Positions 9,114 to 17,400 of a DNA stretch of 64,000 bases are shown here, piece after piece. This DNA is from UBA6623 sp965248235 (GTDB lineage: Bacteria; Acidobacteriota; Terriglobia; Bryobacterales; UBA6623): contig CBDFIU010000002.1 of NCBI GenBank assembly GCA_965248235.1, positions 62,001 through 126,000 of the forward strand, given 5' to 3'. Each line of letters starts with the position of its first letter. Within the stretch, counting starts at the first letter, position 1. Under the pieces are notes generated by a model that saw only the letters and a list, made by a program, of their open reading frames with translations, searched no databases and had not been told where the DNA came from. The position numbers and the translations under genes are program-made.

Positions 9114-10535
9114 ATGGGCGAGGCGGGCAAGGCGCTCGCCGAGGGCCTCGTCATTGCCGGGATCAAGCGTGTTCTGGGAATCATCTCCGGCCTGGTCAGC
9201 GGAGGCATTGGATCGGTCGTCACCATCGTGGTCACCATCATCGACCTCATCCTCTGGTTCCGCGACAATGCCGCCCAGATCGCTGAACTCGTCGGTACGA
9301 TCGCTTCGATGGCGATGGCCGTGCTCCAGGGCCAAGTCGCCGCGCTGGCCGGCGCCGTCAACTCCGTCCTCAAACGGATTCTGCCGTTGGTGCTCGGCTT
9401 CGTCGGCGCGCTGGTGGGAATCGGAGGCGTCGTCAGAAAGATCCAAAAGATCTTCAAAGCGATCGGCAAACCGGCACGCAAGGCGATCCGCAAACTTTTC
9501 GTCAAGTTCAAGAAGCTGGTCCAAAAACTGCTCAAGAAGCTCAAGGGGAAGGGCAAGAAAAAGAAGAAGCTGTCGCCTCGAAAAGTCTTAGGGGTCATCG
9601 TCTCCGCATTGAAGAAACCGCCCAAGGAGACGGATCCTGCTAAAGCGATCTCGGAAAAGAAATCTCAGGCAGCTAAGCTCGAGAAGGAATACCAGCCGCG
9701 GTTGAAGAAGGGTCGCATCCGCATCAAGCTGGATACAAGTGTTGCTGGCGCAACCAAGGACTCCGACATCGACTTCACTGTTTCGGTAAACCCCACCCAA
9801 ACGAGTCAGGCCCCTATCAACGCCACTCTTCAAAAAAAGTTCAAGGCCGAGATCGACCGCAGCCATCAGGCCGCTGTCGACGATATAAGCACCGGAGTCG
9901 GCAACATCCCCAAGAGCAAGGCCAACATCCAGAACTGGGCAACGATTAGGACGGAAATCGAGGCGCGAGCACCCGTGAACAAGATTGTTGCAAGGCCGGT
10001 TGATGCACGACTCAAATTCGGACAAGCGGTTAGCGGATTAGTAGATCAGGGCGTGATGGGAGCGGACAACACTGCGTCGGCAAGCAAAATCAGCAAGGTG
10101 AAAGCCGCCGTCAACGCCGGTACCGGTTTCTATGCCGAGCCGAAGCAATTGTTTGTGGCGCACGTGTACAACCGCGCAGCCTCGACCACACAAATCGTGA
10201 AGTCGGTCACCAATGCGGTCACCGAAGCGTCCAAGACAGCCCCGCTGGAGCCCTACGACCGAACAAAGCACTACGGGCACACTCCGTCGAAGGCCGACCG
10301 AACGCACTTCGGCGCCGGCCCGAATGACGTGGTCGACCACGATCCGCCCCTCGTCCAGCGATACTATCAAGGTGCCCCGGGAGAGAAGCCCGGCTTCCAA
10401 CAGTCGCCTGCCGAGCGGAAAGCAAGCGGTAGTAACCGATCTCGGATGGCATTACAGCCTAGGGACGAATCTAACAAGCAGGGCGCGGAGATGAGCCAGT
10501 TCTCGGTCCAGCAGAAGAAGAAGTTTGGCTTATAG
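9114..10535 (+). CDS. Toxin segment: hydrophobic helices and C-terminal HNH-like toxin domain
   Basis: This is the frame-3 C-terminal portion; 9114 is its first internal ATG, not a true gene start. Residues up to ~9480 form hydrophobic helices (SVVTIVVTIIDLILWF; LPLVLGFVGALVGIGGVV), followed by a very basic stretch (LLKKLKGKGKKKKKLS). The last ~100 residues carry VVDHDPPLVQRYYQG, then PGFQQSPAERKASGSNRSRM and a terminal QGAEMSQFSVQQKKKFGL. The DHDPPL core and the spaced R/Q/GAEMS residues fit a family of polymorphic-toxin tips resembling HNH nucleases. The nuclease assignment is inference. The stop is followed directly by the immunity gene. Confidence 0.65.
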   Translation: MGEAGKALAEGLVIAGIKRVLGIISGLVSGGIGSVVTIVVTIIDLILWFRDNAAQIAELVGTIASMAMAVLQGQVAALAGAVNSVLKRILPLVLGFVGALVGIGGVVRKIQKIFKAIGKPARKAIRKLFVKFKKLVQKLLKKLKGKGKKKKKLSPRKVLGVIVSALKKPPKETDPAKAISEKKSQAAKLEKEYQPRLKKGRIRIKLDTSVAGATKDSDIDFTVSVNPTQTSQAPINATLQKKFKAEIDRSHQAAVDDISTGVGNIPKSKANIQNWATIRTEIEARAPVNKIVARPVDARLKFGQAVSGLVDQGVMGADNTASASKISKVKAAVNAGTGFYAEPKQLFVAHVYNRAASTTQIVKSVTNAVTEASKTAPLEPYDRTKHYGHTPSKADRTHFGAGPNDVVDHDPPLVQRYYQGAPGEKPGFQQSPAERKASGSNRSRMALQPRDESNKQGAEMSQFSVQQKKKFGL

Positions 10536-11096
10536 ATGATGAACCAGTATCTCGACGCGATCGTGCGTCACTATGCGGCATCGTGGAGCGAGCCCACTAA
10601 GAATTTCCGCTGGCGGAAGGGGCCTATCGAAACCCTACGGCCGGAGTTCAGGGTCCTTCGAATATCGAGATCGAATGGCACCGTCGCGTTCGCGACCTTG
10701 GGTATGTCGGACCCGAATGACGTGGCGCCGCTGGAGTTGCACCTGCTGGCGAAACCCGACCTAGACGACGAAGACCAGAATTCGGTGGTTGAACTGCTCG
10801 CCTCCGTGGCACATTATCACCTCACGGGCCAGACCCTCGACATGGGCCACAGCGTCGATTTTGGCCGGGGGTGGGTTAAACACTCCCCGTGCTCGTGCGG
10901 GCTTGTTTCGTTGCCGTATTTTGACGGCCCCACGCTGGAGTGGATGGAAAACCCTCGAGTGCGGTTTCTGTGGCTGATTCCTATCATGCCCATCGAGAGA
11001 GAGCTGAAGAGGACAAACGGACTTGAGATACTCGAGCAGCGATTCGAACGAGAACAAGTAGACCTCCTAGATCCGATGCGTCGGGCGGTGGCATAG
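10536..11096 (+). CDS. SUFU-domain immunity protein
   Basis: 186 residues; ATG 10536 abuts the toxin stop without a gap, so the pair is co-translated. The protein matches the suppressor-of-fused (SUFU) fold used by many bacterial immunity proteins: an N-terminal segment with HYAASWSEPTKNFRW, a central hydrophobic core, then VRFLWLIPIMPIERELKRT and NGLEILEQRFEREQVDLLDP near the C-terminus, the most conserved part of the family. It is cytoplasmic with no signal peptide. Its expected job is to neutralise the C-terminal domain of the toxin encoded just upstream. A second start (ATG 10539) is possible. Confidence 0.8.
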   Translation: MMNQYLDAIVRHYAASWSEPTKNFRWRKGPIETLRPEFRVLRISRSNGTVAFATLGMSDPNDVAPLELHLLAKPDLDDEDQNSVVELLASVAHYHLTGQTLDMGHSVDFGRGWVKHSPCSCGLVSLPYFDGPTLEWMENPRVRFLWLIPIMPIERELKRTNGLEILEQRFEREQVDLLDPMRRAVA

Positions 11097-11138
11097 CGCG
11101 CAACGAATGCGACGAGCCCGAACCGATGTGGTCGCGCC

Positions 11139-11539
11139 TCAGCCCGCCTTCGCCACCGTGTTCGTCGTCACGAAGCTCCCAGTCCCGTGGTAGATTGGCG
11201 TCGGATCCGGCGCAGGGGGACCCGGATTCACGGCCGGCACCGTCACCTGCAACTTCGCTCGGAATTTGGAGCCTTTCAGGATCAACGCCTTGCCGTCGGA
11301 TTTAGCCTGCTGGGCCACTTGATCCGCCCCCCAGCGAATCGATCGTCAGCGTTGCCACCCCCGGAGTCACAAACGCTCCGCTGGTGTAGGCCACGCCAGG
11401 CACCACGACGCTTGCTTCGTCGCCCTCGACGCACGCCGTGATCTGATTGGGAAATGATCCCCGGCATCGGAACCGCGATGGCCGGTGTAAAAGCCGGGTC
11501 GAAGATCGCTTGATCACCACTGAGAACGACGAAGTCCAT
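11139..11539 (-). pseudogene. PAAR-like spike protein of eCIS locus, two single-base frameshifts
   Basis: The gene converges on the toxin-immunity pair. ATG 11539 is preceded by AGGGGAG. Reading with two corrections gives a continuous ~130-residue protein: MDFVVLSGDQAIFDPAFTPA, then PNQITACVEGDEASVVVPGV, TSGAFVTPGVATLTID, and KGSKFRAKLQVTVPAV to a terminal TNTVAKAG. This matches the small PAAR/DUF4280-like spike proteins of eCIS and tail-like loci. The first break is one extra base at the AAA/TTT run near 11451-11453; the second is one extra base in the C6 run 11327-11332. Both are homopolymer indels, so sequencing error is a serious alternative to true inactivation. Confidence 0.65.
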
Positions 11540-11766
11540 GACGCTCCCCTAGTGTAACCGAGCGCCGATGCGTCAAGTGACTATTCCTCGTTGCTGTTGC
11601 AAACAAACTAAGGGGACGACCTCGAGCGCCCCGCGGTGACGATTGCGTGAGGTTCAGGCGGGCGTGAGAAACGGGTTATCGCGAGTCGGCACCGAAAGTA
11701 GCCGAGCATTTGGGCCCGTTTGGGACCTGGAAGAAAGAGAGCGGAAGCGTAAGTTACTGAAAAAAT

Positions 11767-11843
11767 TGGTCGGGCCGCCGAGATTTGAACTCGGGACCTC
11801 TTCCACCCCAAGGAAGCGCGCTACCAGGCTGCGCTACGGCCCG
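11767..11843 (-). tRNA. tRNA-Pro (anticodon GGG)
   Basis: On the minus strand a 77-nt cloverleaf reads from CGGGCCGTAGCGCAGCCTGG. The 7-bp acceptor stem CGGGCCG/CGGCCCG pairs. The D arm is normal. The anticodon arm is CTTCC-TTGGGGT-GGAAG, giving anticodon GGG. The T arm contains GTTCAAATC. The 3' CCA is encoded (TGG at 11767-11769 on the plus strand). Confidence 0.95.
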
Positions 11844-12139
11844 ATCGATTTTTCCTATTGTAGCGGAAAGCTGTGTCCGGCCCGATTCGCCGTCGCCCGC
11901 TCGTGCCCGTCCAAGCCGCCTTCGTTCGACCCGTCGAATCACTAAAGTTGCTTCGTGCCCATGCCGCCGGCACGGGGTCCCTTGCGCACTCGCGACGCAT
12001 CGTCCCGGGTGCTTCCGCACGGTCGCCTATCGGGCTGCTACTCGGTCGCTATTGACCCCACGTTCTTTCGAGGCCTAGAATAGGCTGGCCGCGAGGGCTC
12101 TTGCACCGGCAGCCCGCATCCCCTCGAACAGGAGGCGTC

Positions 12140-14457
12140 ATGAGTCGCGCTCACCCCTATCTCCGATCCAATTCGCGTTCTCTCCGCCGAGGTCGCGGGT
12201 CCGCCCTCGCGACCATCGGCTTGATCGCTCTCAGCGCCTGCGGGGGGCCATCAAACGGCGTCATCCGTCTCGTCGATCGCTTCGAAGACGACGCGGTTCA
12301 CAACTCGCCGACGAAAATCGCGCAAACCGAGTCGGCCGGCTCATGGAATTTCTCCGAACCCGGCGACTCTCAGGGCATGATCGGCTGGGAGGCGGGCGTC
12401 GGCATCCGCCGCCTGCGCATCGAGGACGGCCGACTCCGCGGACGCTCGACGACCGACTTCGCCATCATCTGGGTCGACAACAAGGCGGGCGTCGATTCCG
12501 CCGATCTGCTGCACGCCATCGAAGTGCGGTTGCGGGTCAACAAGGGATCGAACCTGATGGCCACCCCTTGGGGAGCCGACGATCTCGACTTCAAGGAAAT
12601 CCTCGAGCACGCCAGAACCCTGCGACAGCCCTGGAGTTTCTCCACTCCGCTGGCCCCCGGCGACGACCCACAAACCGTCACGATGAGCTTTGCTGGCTCC
12701 ACGCCCTTGGCGAACATTCACAAGCTGCTGATTCGCCCCACCGACGTCGCCGGCGCCGACTTTGAAATTGAATCCGTGCGCTTGATTTCGCGCAAGGAAC
12801 ATCTCAGCCGTATCCCTTCCGGCGTCGGCTGGCAGGGGCTCGCCGAGATCTATCGAGAAACCCTCGTTTCCCGCGCACCTGAATCCATCGTCTTTGACGT
12901 GGATCTGCAACAGCGCCCTTGGCTCGACCTGCATGTGGGCACCGTCGAGGACGCCCCGGTGACTTTCGCCGTCCGCATCGCGGCTCAAGGCGACGACCCG
13001 AAAACCGGCGAGCTGCTGCTCGAACGCACTCTCACCACGCCCAACCGCTGGGAGGAGGCCCCGGTCGACCTTTCCGCCCACGGCGGGCGCGGCGTGTCTG
13101 TATCGCTGACGGTTTCAGCCCAACAGCCCGGCGCCTTGGGTTTCTGGGGAACGGCGGCGGTCCGCGGCCGCGGCGGGGCTTCGCGGCAAGCCAGCGAGGA
13201 AGCGTCGGCGGAGTTGGTTCCGGGCAACAAGACTCCGCAAGGCGTCATCCTCATCGTGGCCGACACCTTGCGGAGTGATCACCTCAATCGGTGGGGATAT
13301 GAACGCGAAACCGCGCCGACTCTTTCCGCGCTGGCCGACCGCGGTGCGTTGTTTCTCGACAACATTGCCCAGGCCACCTGGACCAAGGTTTCGGTCCCGA
13401 CGATTCTCACTTCGCTCTATCCCAGTTCTCACCGCGTCACCGACATGGCCGACCGTCTTCCCGCTCCGGCCGTCACCCTAGCCGAGGTCTTCCGTGACGC
13501 CGGTTACGCAACGGCGAGCTACTCCTCGGTTCCGTTCAGCGGCAAGCTGACAAGCTTGCACCAGGGTTTTGAAGAACTACACGAACGCGGCTCCGTGCCA
13601 GAGAGCGATTACGGCAGCAAGAGCGCCCGGCCGTACGTGGACCGCTTGAGCTCGTGGCTGGGAGCTCACCGCGACGAGCCTTTTTTCGCCTTCCTGCACG
13701 TCTTTGACCCGCACTCGCCCTTTGAGCCGCGGCGGCCCTATCACGCAACTTGGTCCGACCCCGCGCTGCGGGAGCAACATGACAACAACGTCGAACAGGT
13801 CAAGAAATTCATCGAAGGGCCGGGCGGCAACCGCGTCATGCCGAAGCTCAAGGAGGTCGTCGCGTCGGGCGTCGATCGCGAGCAGTTGATGAGCTATTTC
13901 CAGGGCTGGTATGACGGCTCGATCCTGGGCATGGATGCCGAGATCGCCCGCCTAATGGAACGTCTGCGGGGTCTGGGTTTAGACGACAAGACCCTGATCG
14001 TGTTCACGTCCGACCACGGAGAGGGCTTCCACGACCACGGCCTCATGTGGCACGGACAGACGGTGTACGGCGAACTGACGAACGTCCCTTTGATGTTCCA
14101 CGGGCCGTCCTTCCTGCCCGAAGGCCTTGTCATCCGCGAGACCGTGCAGAACATCGACATCATGCCGACCGTGCTCGCGTTGAGCGGCTTGGCGGCCCCG
14201 GAAAAAATCCAGGGACAGAGCCTGACGGGGCTGATGGCGGCCGCGCGCGACCTCGGCGAGGGAGCGGAAGCCGGCCTCGCCGAGTCGGCCGCGAGCTACG
14301 GATGGCAGCCGCGCGGCGCTTTCAGTGAAAAGAACCTGACCGAGCAAACCGGTGGACCCCGGCCCCTCAATACCGAGTCGTTCGCCGTGATTCACGACAG
14401 CTGGAAATTGATTCACAACACCGTGCGCATCGACGAAGGTCCCGAGTACGAACTCTT
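12140..14457 (+). CDS. Lipoprotein sulfatase-like hydrolase, 3' end lost at a deletion junction
   Basis: ATG 12140 follows GGAGG. Residues 1-36 form a lipoprotein signal with lipobox LSAC. Residues ~40-350 are a non-catalytic beta-rich region. The alkaline-phosphatase/sulfatase domain starts near 365 (GVILIVADTLRSDHL) and has TSDHGEGFHDHGLMWHGQT near 615. The site where formylglycine sulfatases carry C-x-P-S-R reads KVSVPTILTSLYPSSHRV, with no cysteine, so this is the cysteine-less branch and may act as a phosphohydrolase or transferase. The family C-terminus begins normally (WKLIHN, then EYEL), but after ~14455 the sequence becomes the middle of an oxidoreductase in another frame. Uncorrected, the frame runs to a stop at 14572. 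About 30-40 C-terminal residues appear lost. Confidence 0.75.
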
Positions 14458-15345
14458 GCCGTCCATGAGCCCGACGAGACCGCGCGAAAGCGGCGCCAAG
14501 GCCAGGAACTGTTTGCCGGGATCAAGTTCATCTCCGAAGACGACTTGCTCGGCGACAATTCGCTGGACCTGATCATGGTCGAGTGCCGCGTGTGGGAAGC
14601 GATTGGGTGGGGTAACAAAGTGCTTGATGCCGGGCGTCACCTGCATCTTGAAAAACCCCCGTCGCCCGATATCGAGCCGTTTCGAAAACTTGTCGAAAAA
14701 GCAAAGAGCAAGAAGCGTTTGTTGCAGCAGGGATACAACTACCGCTTCCACCCCGGCATCCGCGCCGCCATCGCGGCCGCCAAGAAGGGTTGGCTCGGGG
14801 ACGCGTATCTTTTGCGAGCCACGATGAACTCCAACCGCACCAAACAGGGGCGCGCGGTGGAAGCGAAGTATCCCGGCGGCGCGTTTTTCGAGCTGTGCGG
14901 CCATATGGTCGACCGCGCTGTCGAGCTGTGGGGCCGCCCGACCAAGGCGACCGGCTTCATGCGCCATGACACCAGCGAGCCCGACGACCTCAAGGACAAC
15001 ACGTTAGCCGTGCTTGAATACGACAAGTCGATGGCGGTGATTTCAACCGCCGCCAAGATGGCCAATGCCGGCGCGCATCGCTCCTTCGAGTTGATCGGCA
15101 GCGAAGGCTCGTTTTTCATTCAACCCATCGCCGGGGATCGAACGATGCGTGTGAATATGGCCGAAGCGCGCGGCCCCTACCGAGAAGGTTGGCAAGACAT
15201 CAAGCTCAAGCCCCACCCTTATGACAAATACGAGTTCGAGGACATGGCGCGAGCCATTCGCACCGGCGAGCCGTTGACGTACTCCTACGACCACGAGCTA
15301 TTGGTGCACGAGACCCTGCTGCGGGCATCGGGCCACATGACGTGA
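14458..15345 (+). pseudogene. Gfo/Idh/MocA-family oxidoreductase lacking its N-terminal NAD-binding half
   Basis: From 14458 (frame 1) the sequence reads AVHEPDETARKRRQGQELFA without any start codon or Rossmann GxGxxG motif. Family members have ~50 residues before this point. Downstream it is normal: LHLEKPPSPDIEPF with the conserved EKP, YNYRFHPGIRAAI, a C-terminal substrate domain (FFELCGHMVDRAVELWG), and a stop at 15345. Internal ATG 14575 could start a shorter protein, but it would lack the cofactor site. The 5' end is fused to the sulfatase gene, so the two ends of a deletion (or of a misassembly) meet here. Confidence 0.7.
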
Positions 15346-15381
15346 AGGGGGGATCGGGCTTTGAGCCGCGAAGCGGCGGCG

Positions 15382-15425
15382 GGAATATAGCCTGGGGTGC
15401 AGCCGAAGGCGGAACCCCGGGTAGG
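15382..15425 (-). repeat. Dispersed palindromic repeat, left half, split by the IS110-family element
   Basis: On the minus strand this reads CGGGGTTCCGCCTTCGGCTG, then a CACCCCAGGCTATATTCC segment. It is the same unit as 56917-56994 and 58807-58884. Its other half (GCCGAGCCCTGAAAGGGCGG and 4 more bases, plus strand) lies at 16985-17008 on the far side of the insertion. The unit forms a hairpin through CCTGGGGT/ACCCCAGG-type arms. Confidence 0.7.
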
Positions 15426-15468
15426 CCCCCTGTACCCTTCCAGAGTGGCTGCCCAGCGCGGTAGTTCA

Positions 15469-15648
15469 TAGAAGACCGGCCACCCGAGAGGAGCGCCCTT
15501 CGCCCCCTGCGTGATCGAACGCCTGGGGGGGACTTGCGCCCTCCCGGTGTGGTCCGCAACCGAAAGCCCAGTGGGGAGTTCGCGCCGTTTGTTCGAGCGC
15601 CAGTACAGGGGTGCCGTTGGTTGCGGCGGCTGGCGAAAGGAGTCTGTC
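15469..15648 (+). ncRNA. Candidate bridge RNA region of the IS110-family element
   Basis: 180 nt of GC-rich, non-coding sequence lie between the left inverted repeat and the transposase start. Members of the IS110 group encode a structured bridge RNA of similar length in exactly this left-end position, with loops that pair with donor and target DNA. The region has several potential stems (for example around 15505-15550). The assignment rests on position and length; the loops were not matched to the flanks. Confidence 0.4.
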
Positions 15649-16905
15649 TTGTCTGCATCTGCATTTCAATTCTTCGTCGGTATCGACTGGGCCACCGAGG
15701 CCCATCAAATCTGTCTGCTCGACACCCAGGGCGAGATCGTTCACGAACGCACCGTCGTTCATTCCGGTTCGGCGGTCGGCGAGTTCCTCAATCAACTGCT
15801 CGAGTTGACCGGCTGCCCGCCGGCTTCCATCGCGGTCGCGATCGAAGTCCCGCGTGGCGCGTTGGTCGAAACGCTGCTCGAACGGGGATTCTCGGCTTTC
15901 TTCCTTAACCCGAAACAACTCGATCGTTTCCGAGACCGGCATTTCCCGGCCGGCGCCAAAGACGACCGCCGTGACGCTTTCGTCTTGGCTTGCTCGCTGC
16001 GAACCGACCCGCATTGCTTCCATGCCATCGAGGTCGACGACCCGCTCGTGATGCGCCTGCGCGACCTCACTCGTCTCGACGATGAGTTGCGTAGCAGCTT
16101 CAACCGCAACAGCTGCCAACTTCGCGAGCAACTCTATCGCTACTACCCGCAGCTTTTGCGCTTGTCCCCAGCCGCCAACGAAGCTTGGCTCTGGGCCCTG
16201 CTGGAACTGGCTCCCAGCCCCGCAAAGGCTCGTCGACTGAAACCGGCACGAATCGAAAAGTTGCTTCGCGCCCACCGCATTCGCCGGCTCCAATCGGCCG
16301 ACATCGTCAACGAACTGCGAGCGCCGGGATTCCAACTTGCTGCCGGAACGGCCGACGCAGCGAGCGAACACGCTCTTCTACTCATTCCTCATCTGCGACT
16401 CATCGCCCAGCAGCGAACCGAGCTGGCCAGGCGCCTCCAAACCCTGCTGGAGCAACTCGCTTCCCCGTCCGAGGACGACGAGGATCCTCACCAGCATCGC
16501 GACGTCGAGATCATCCTCTCCTTGCCCGGGGTCGGACGTGTCGTCGCCGCCACGATGCTGGCCGAGGCCTCACAGGCTCTCGCCCATCGAGACTACCCCG
16601 CTCTTCGAGCCTACTGCGGCAGCGCCCCGATCACGCGCCGCAGTGGCAAAAAGATCGCCGTCTTGATGCGTCGCGGCTGCAATGACCGTTTACGCAACGC
16701 GCTCTACCATTGGGCGAGAGTGAGCATCCAACACGACCCCCACAGTCGTCACCATTACCATCAGTTGCGCAGCCGAGGGCATTCTCACGGGCGCGCGTTG
16801 CGCGGTCTTGCGGACCGACTTCTGGCCGTGCTGTGCGCCATGCTTCGTCAGGGAACCCTGTATGACCCCGCCCGTCGTCAGCCGCCGGCCCAAGCGGCAG
16901 CTTGA
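15649..16905 (+). CDS. IS110-family transposase (DEDD recombinase with serine domain)
   Basis: TTG 15649 is chosen because GAAAGGAG lies 7 nt upstream and the product then begins SASAFQFFVGIDWATEAHQI, the usual family N-terminus; the frame is open further upstream into the non-coding end. 418 residues. The N-terminal DEDD RuvC-like domain shows GIDWA (first Asp), AIEVPRG (Glu) and AKDDRRDAF (Asp-Asp). The C-terminal transposase_20 domain has ILSLPGVGRVVAATMLAEA and YCGSAPITRRSGKK with the conserved serine. The gene appears intact. Confidence 0.88.
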   Translation: MSASAFQFFVGIDWATEAHQICLLDTQGEIVHERTVVHSGSAVGEFLNQLLELTGCPPASIAVAIEVPRGALVETLLERGFSAFFLNPKQLDRFRDRHFPAGAKDDRRDAFVLACSLRTDPHCFHAIEVDDPLVMRLRDLTRLDDELRSSFNRNSCQLREQLYRYYPQLLRLSPAANEAWLWALLELAPSPAKARRLKPARIEKLLRAHRIRRLQSADIVNELRAPGFQLAAGTADAASEHALLLIPHLRLIAQQRTELARRLQTLLEQLASPSEDDEDPHQHRDVEIILSLPGVGRVVAATMLAEASQALAHRDYPALRAYCGSAPITRRSGKKIAVLMRRGCNDRLRNALYHWARVSIQHDPHSRHHYHQLRSRGHSHGRALRGLADRLLAVLCAMLRQGTLYDPARRQPPAQAAA

Positions 16906-17400
16906 ACTACCGCGCTGGGCAGCCGCTCTGGAAGGGTACCGCCCTTCCTCAGCACTTGACAAACGGTGGGGAGTCCCCCACCCCGCCGAGCCCTGAAAGG
17001 GCGGCCGGAACCCCGCTCGGTTCCCAGACCCCGACGCGGCGCGAGGCTCCAGCCTTGCCGCGCCCCGAGTCATCGGGGCGCGGCATGCATTTTCCCCGCG
17101 CGAGACCTTGCGATTCGGTGACACGAACCGATGACTCGGTTCGTGGAATGGGTGGATGCGCCCGACGTCGCCGCCGGGCCGGCGATCAACATTCGGAGCC
17201 TCGACCTTCCGCCGCGGCGGTCACGCGAACCCTCACAAGGCGGCGGCAAACCCCTTTACTCGACCTGACGCGCCCCTTGCCGACCAAATTTGTGATGGCG
17301 GTATGATGAAGCTGCGGATTCATTGAAAAAGATCGTCCCCGATTTTCCATACGCCGGCGTTGCGAGCGGGCGTTCCCGCGGAAGCCACCGAAAACAAGCC
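16906..17400. other. Gap: IS110 right end, repeat half and two strong hairpins
   Basis: No coding region is supported. The gap contains the right inverted repeat (to 16939), the right half of the dispersed repeat (16985-17008), and two hairpins: arms 17057-17067/17074-17084 (11 bp, 6-nt loop) and 17123-17130/17137-17144 (8 bp, 6-nt loop). The remainder is the upstream region of the oxidoreductase gene at 17401; a TATGAT at 17302-17307 has no convincing -35 partner. Confidence 0.5.

Larger units (their letters stand above)
5492..10535 (+). pseudogene. Giant eCIS-type DUF4157 polymorphic toxin, interrupted by three frameshifts
   Basis: The start is ATG 5492 after an AGGAG box. One long toxin gene can be read across three frame changes: near 5680 (one base must be skipped), at the C4 run 7150-7153 (one C missing; restoring it gives APNEFIQREEE, typical of the family) and at GGAAAAGG near 9102-9109 (one base extra). 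Order: N-terminal LQAKLTINAPNDHFEREAD signature, an acidic EEEEEAQ repeat, a first DUF4157 domain with HELTH (~6070), a low-complexity Pro/Ala linker, a second DUF4157 domain with HELAH (~7110), a long helical region, hydrophobic helices, a Lys-rich stretch and a C-terminal DHDPPL toxin domain. DUF4157 is the 'eCIS core' domain of extracellular contractile injection system cargo. An immunity gene follows immediately. The breaks may be real decay or sequencing error; the intact immunity gene argues that the toxin is, or recently was, functional. Confidence 0.8.
15432..16939 (+). mobile_element. IS110-family insertion sequence
   Basis: An IS110-type transposase lies between two 37-nt inverted repeats, 15432-15468 and 16903-16939, which match at 36 of 37 positions. 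The right repeat overlaps the transposase stop (TGA 16903-16905). About 180 nt of non-coding sequence separates the left repeat from the start codon. No target duplication is evident, as expected for this family. The element sits inside a dispersed palindromic repeat whose halves flank it. Exact outer ends cannot be fixed from one copy. Confidence 0.75.

Noticed and set aside
16903..17010. Second bridge-RNA-like region at the IS110 right end
   Set aside because: The transposase stop lies inside the right inverted repeat, leaving no non-coding right end within the element.
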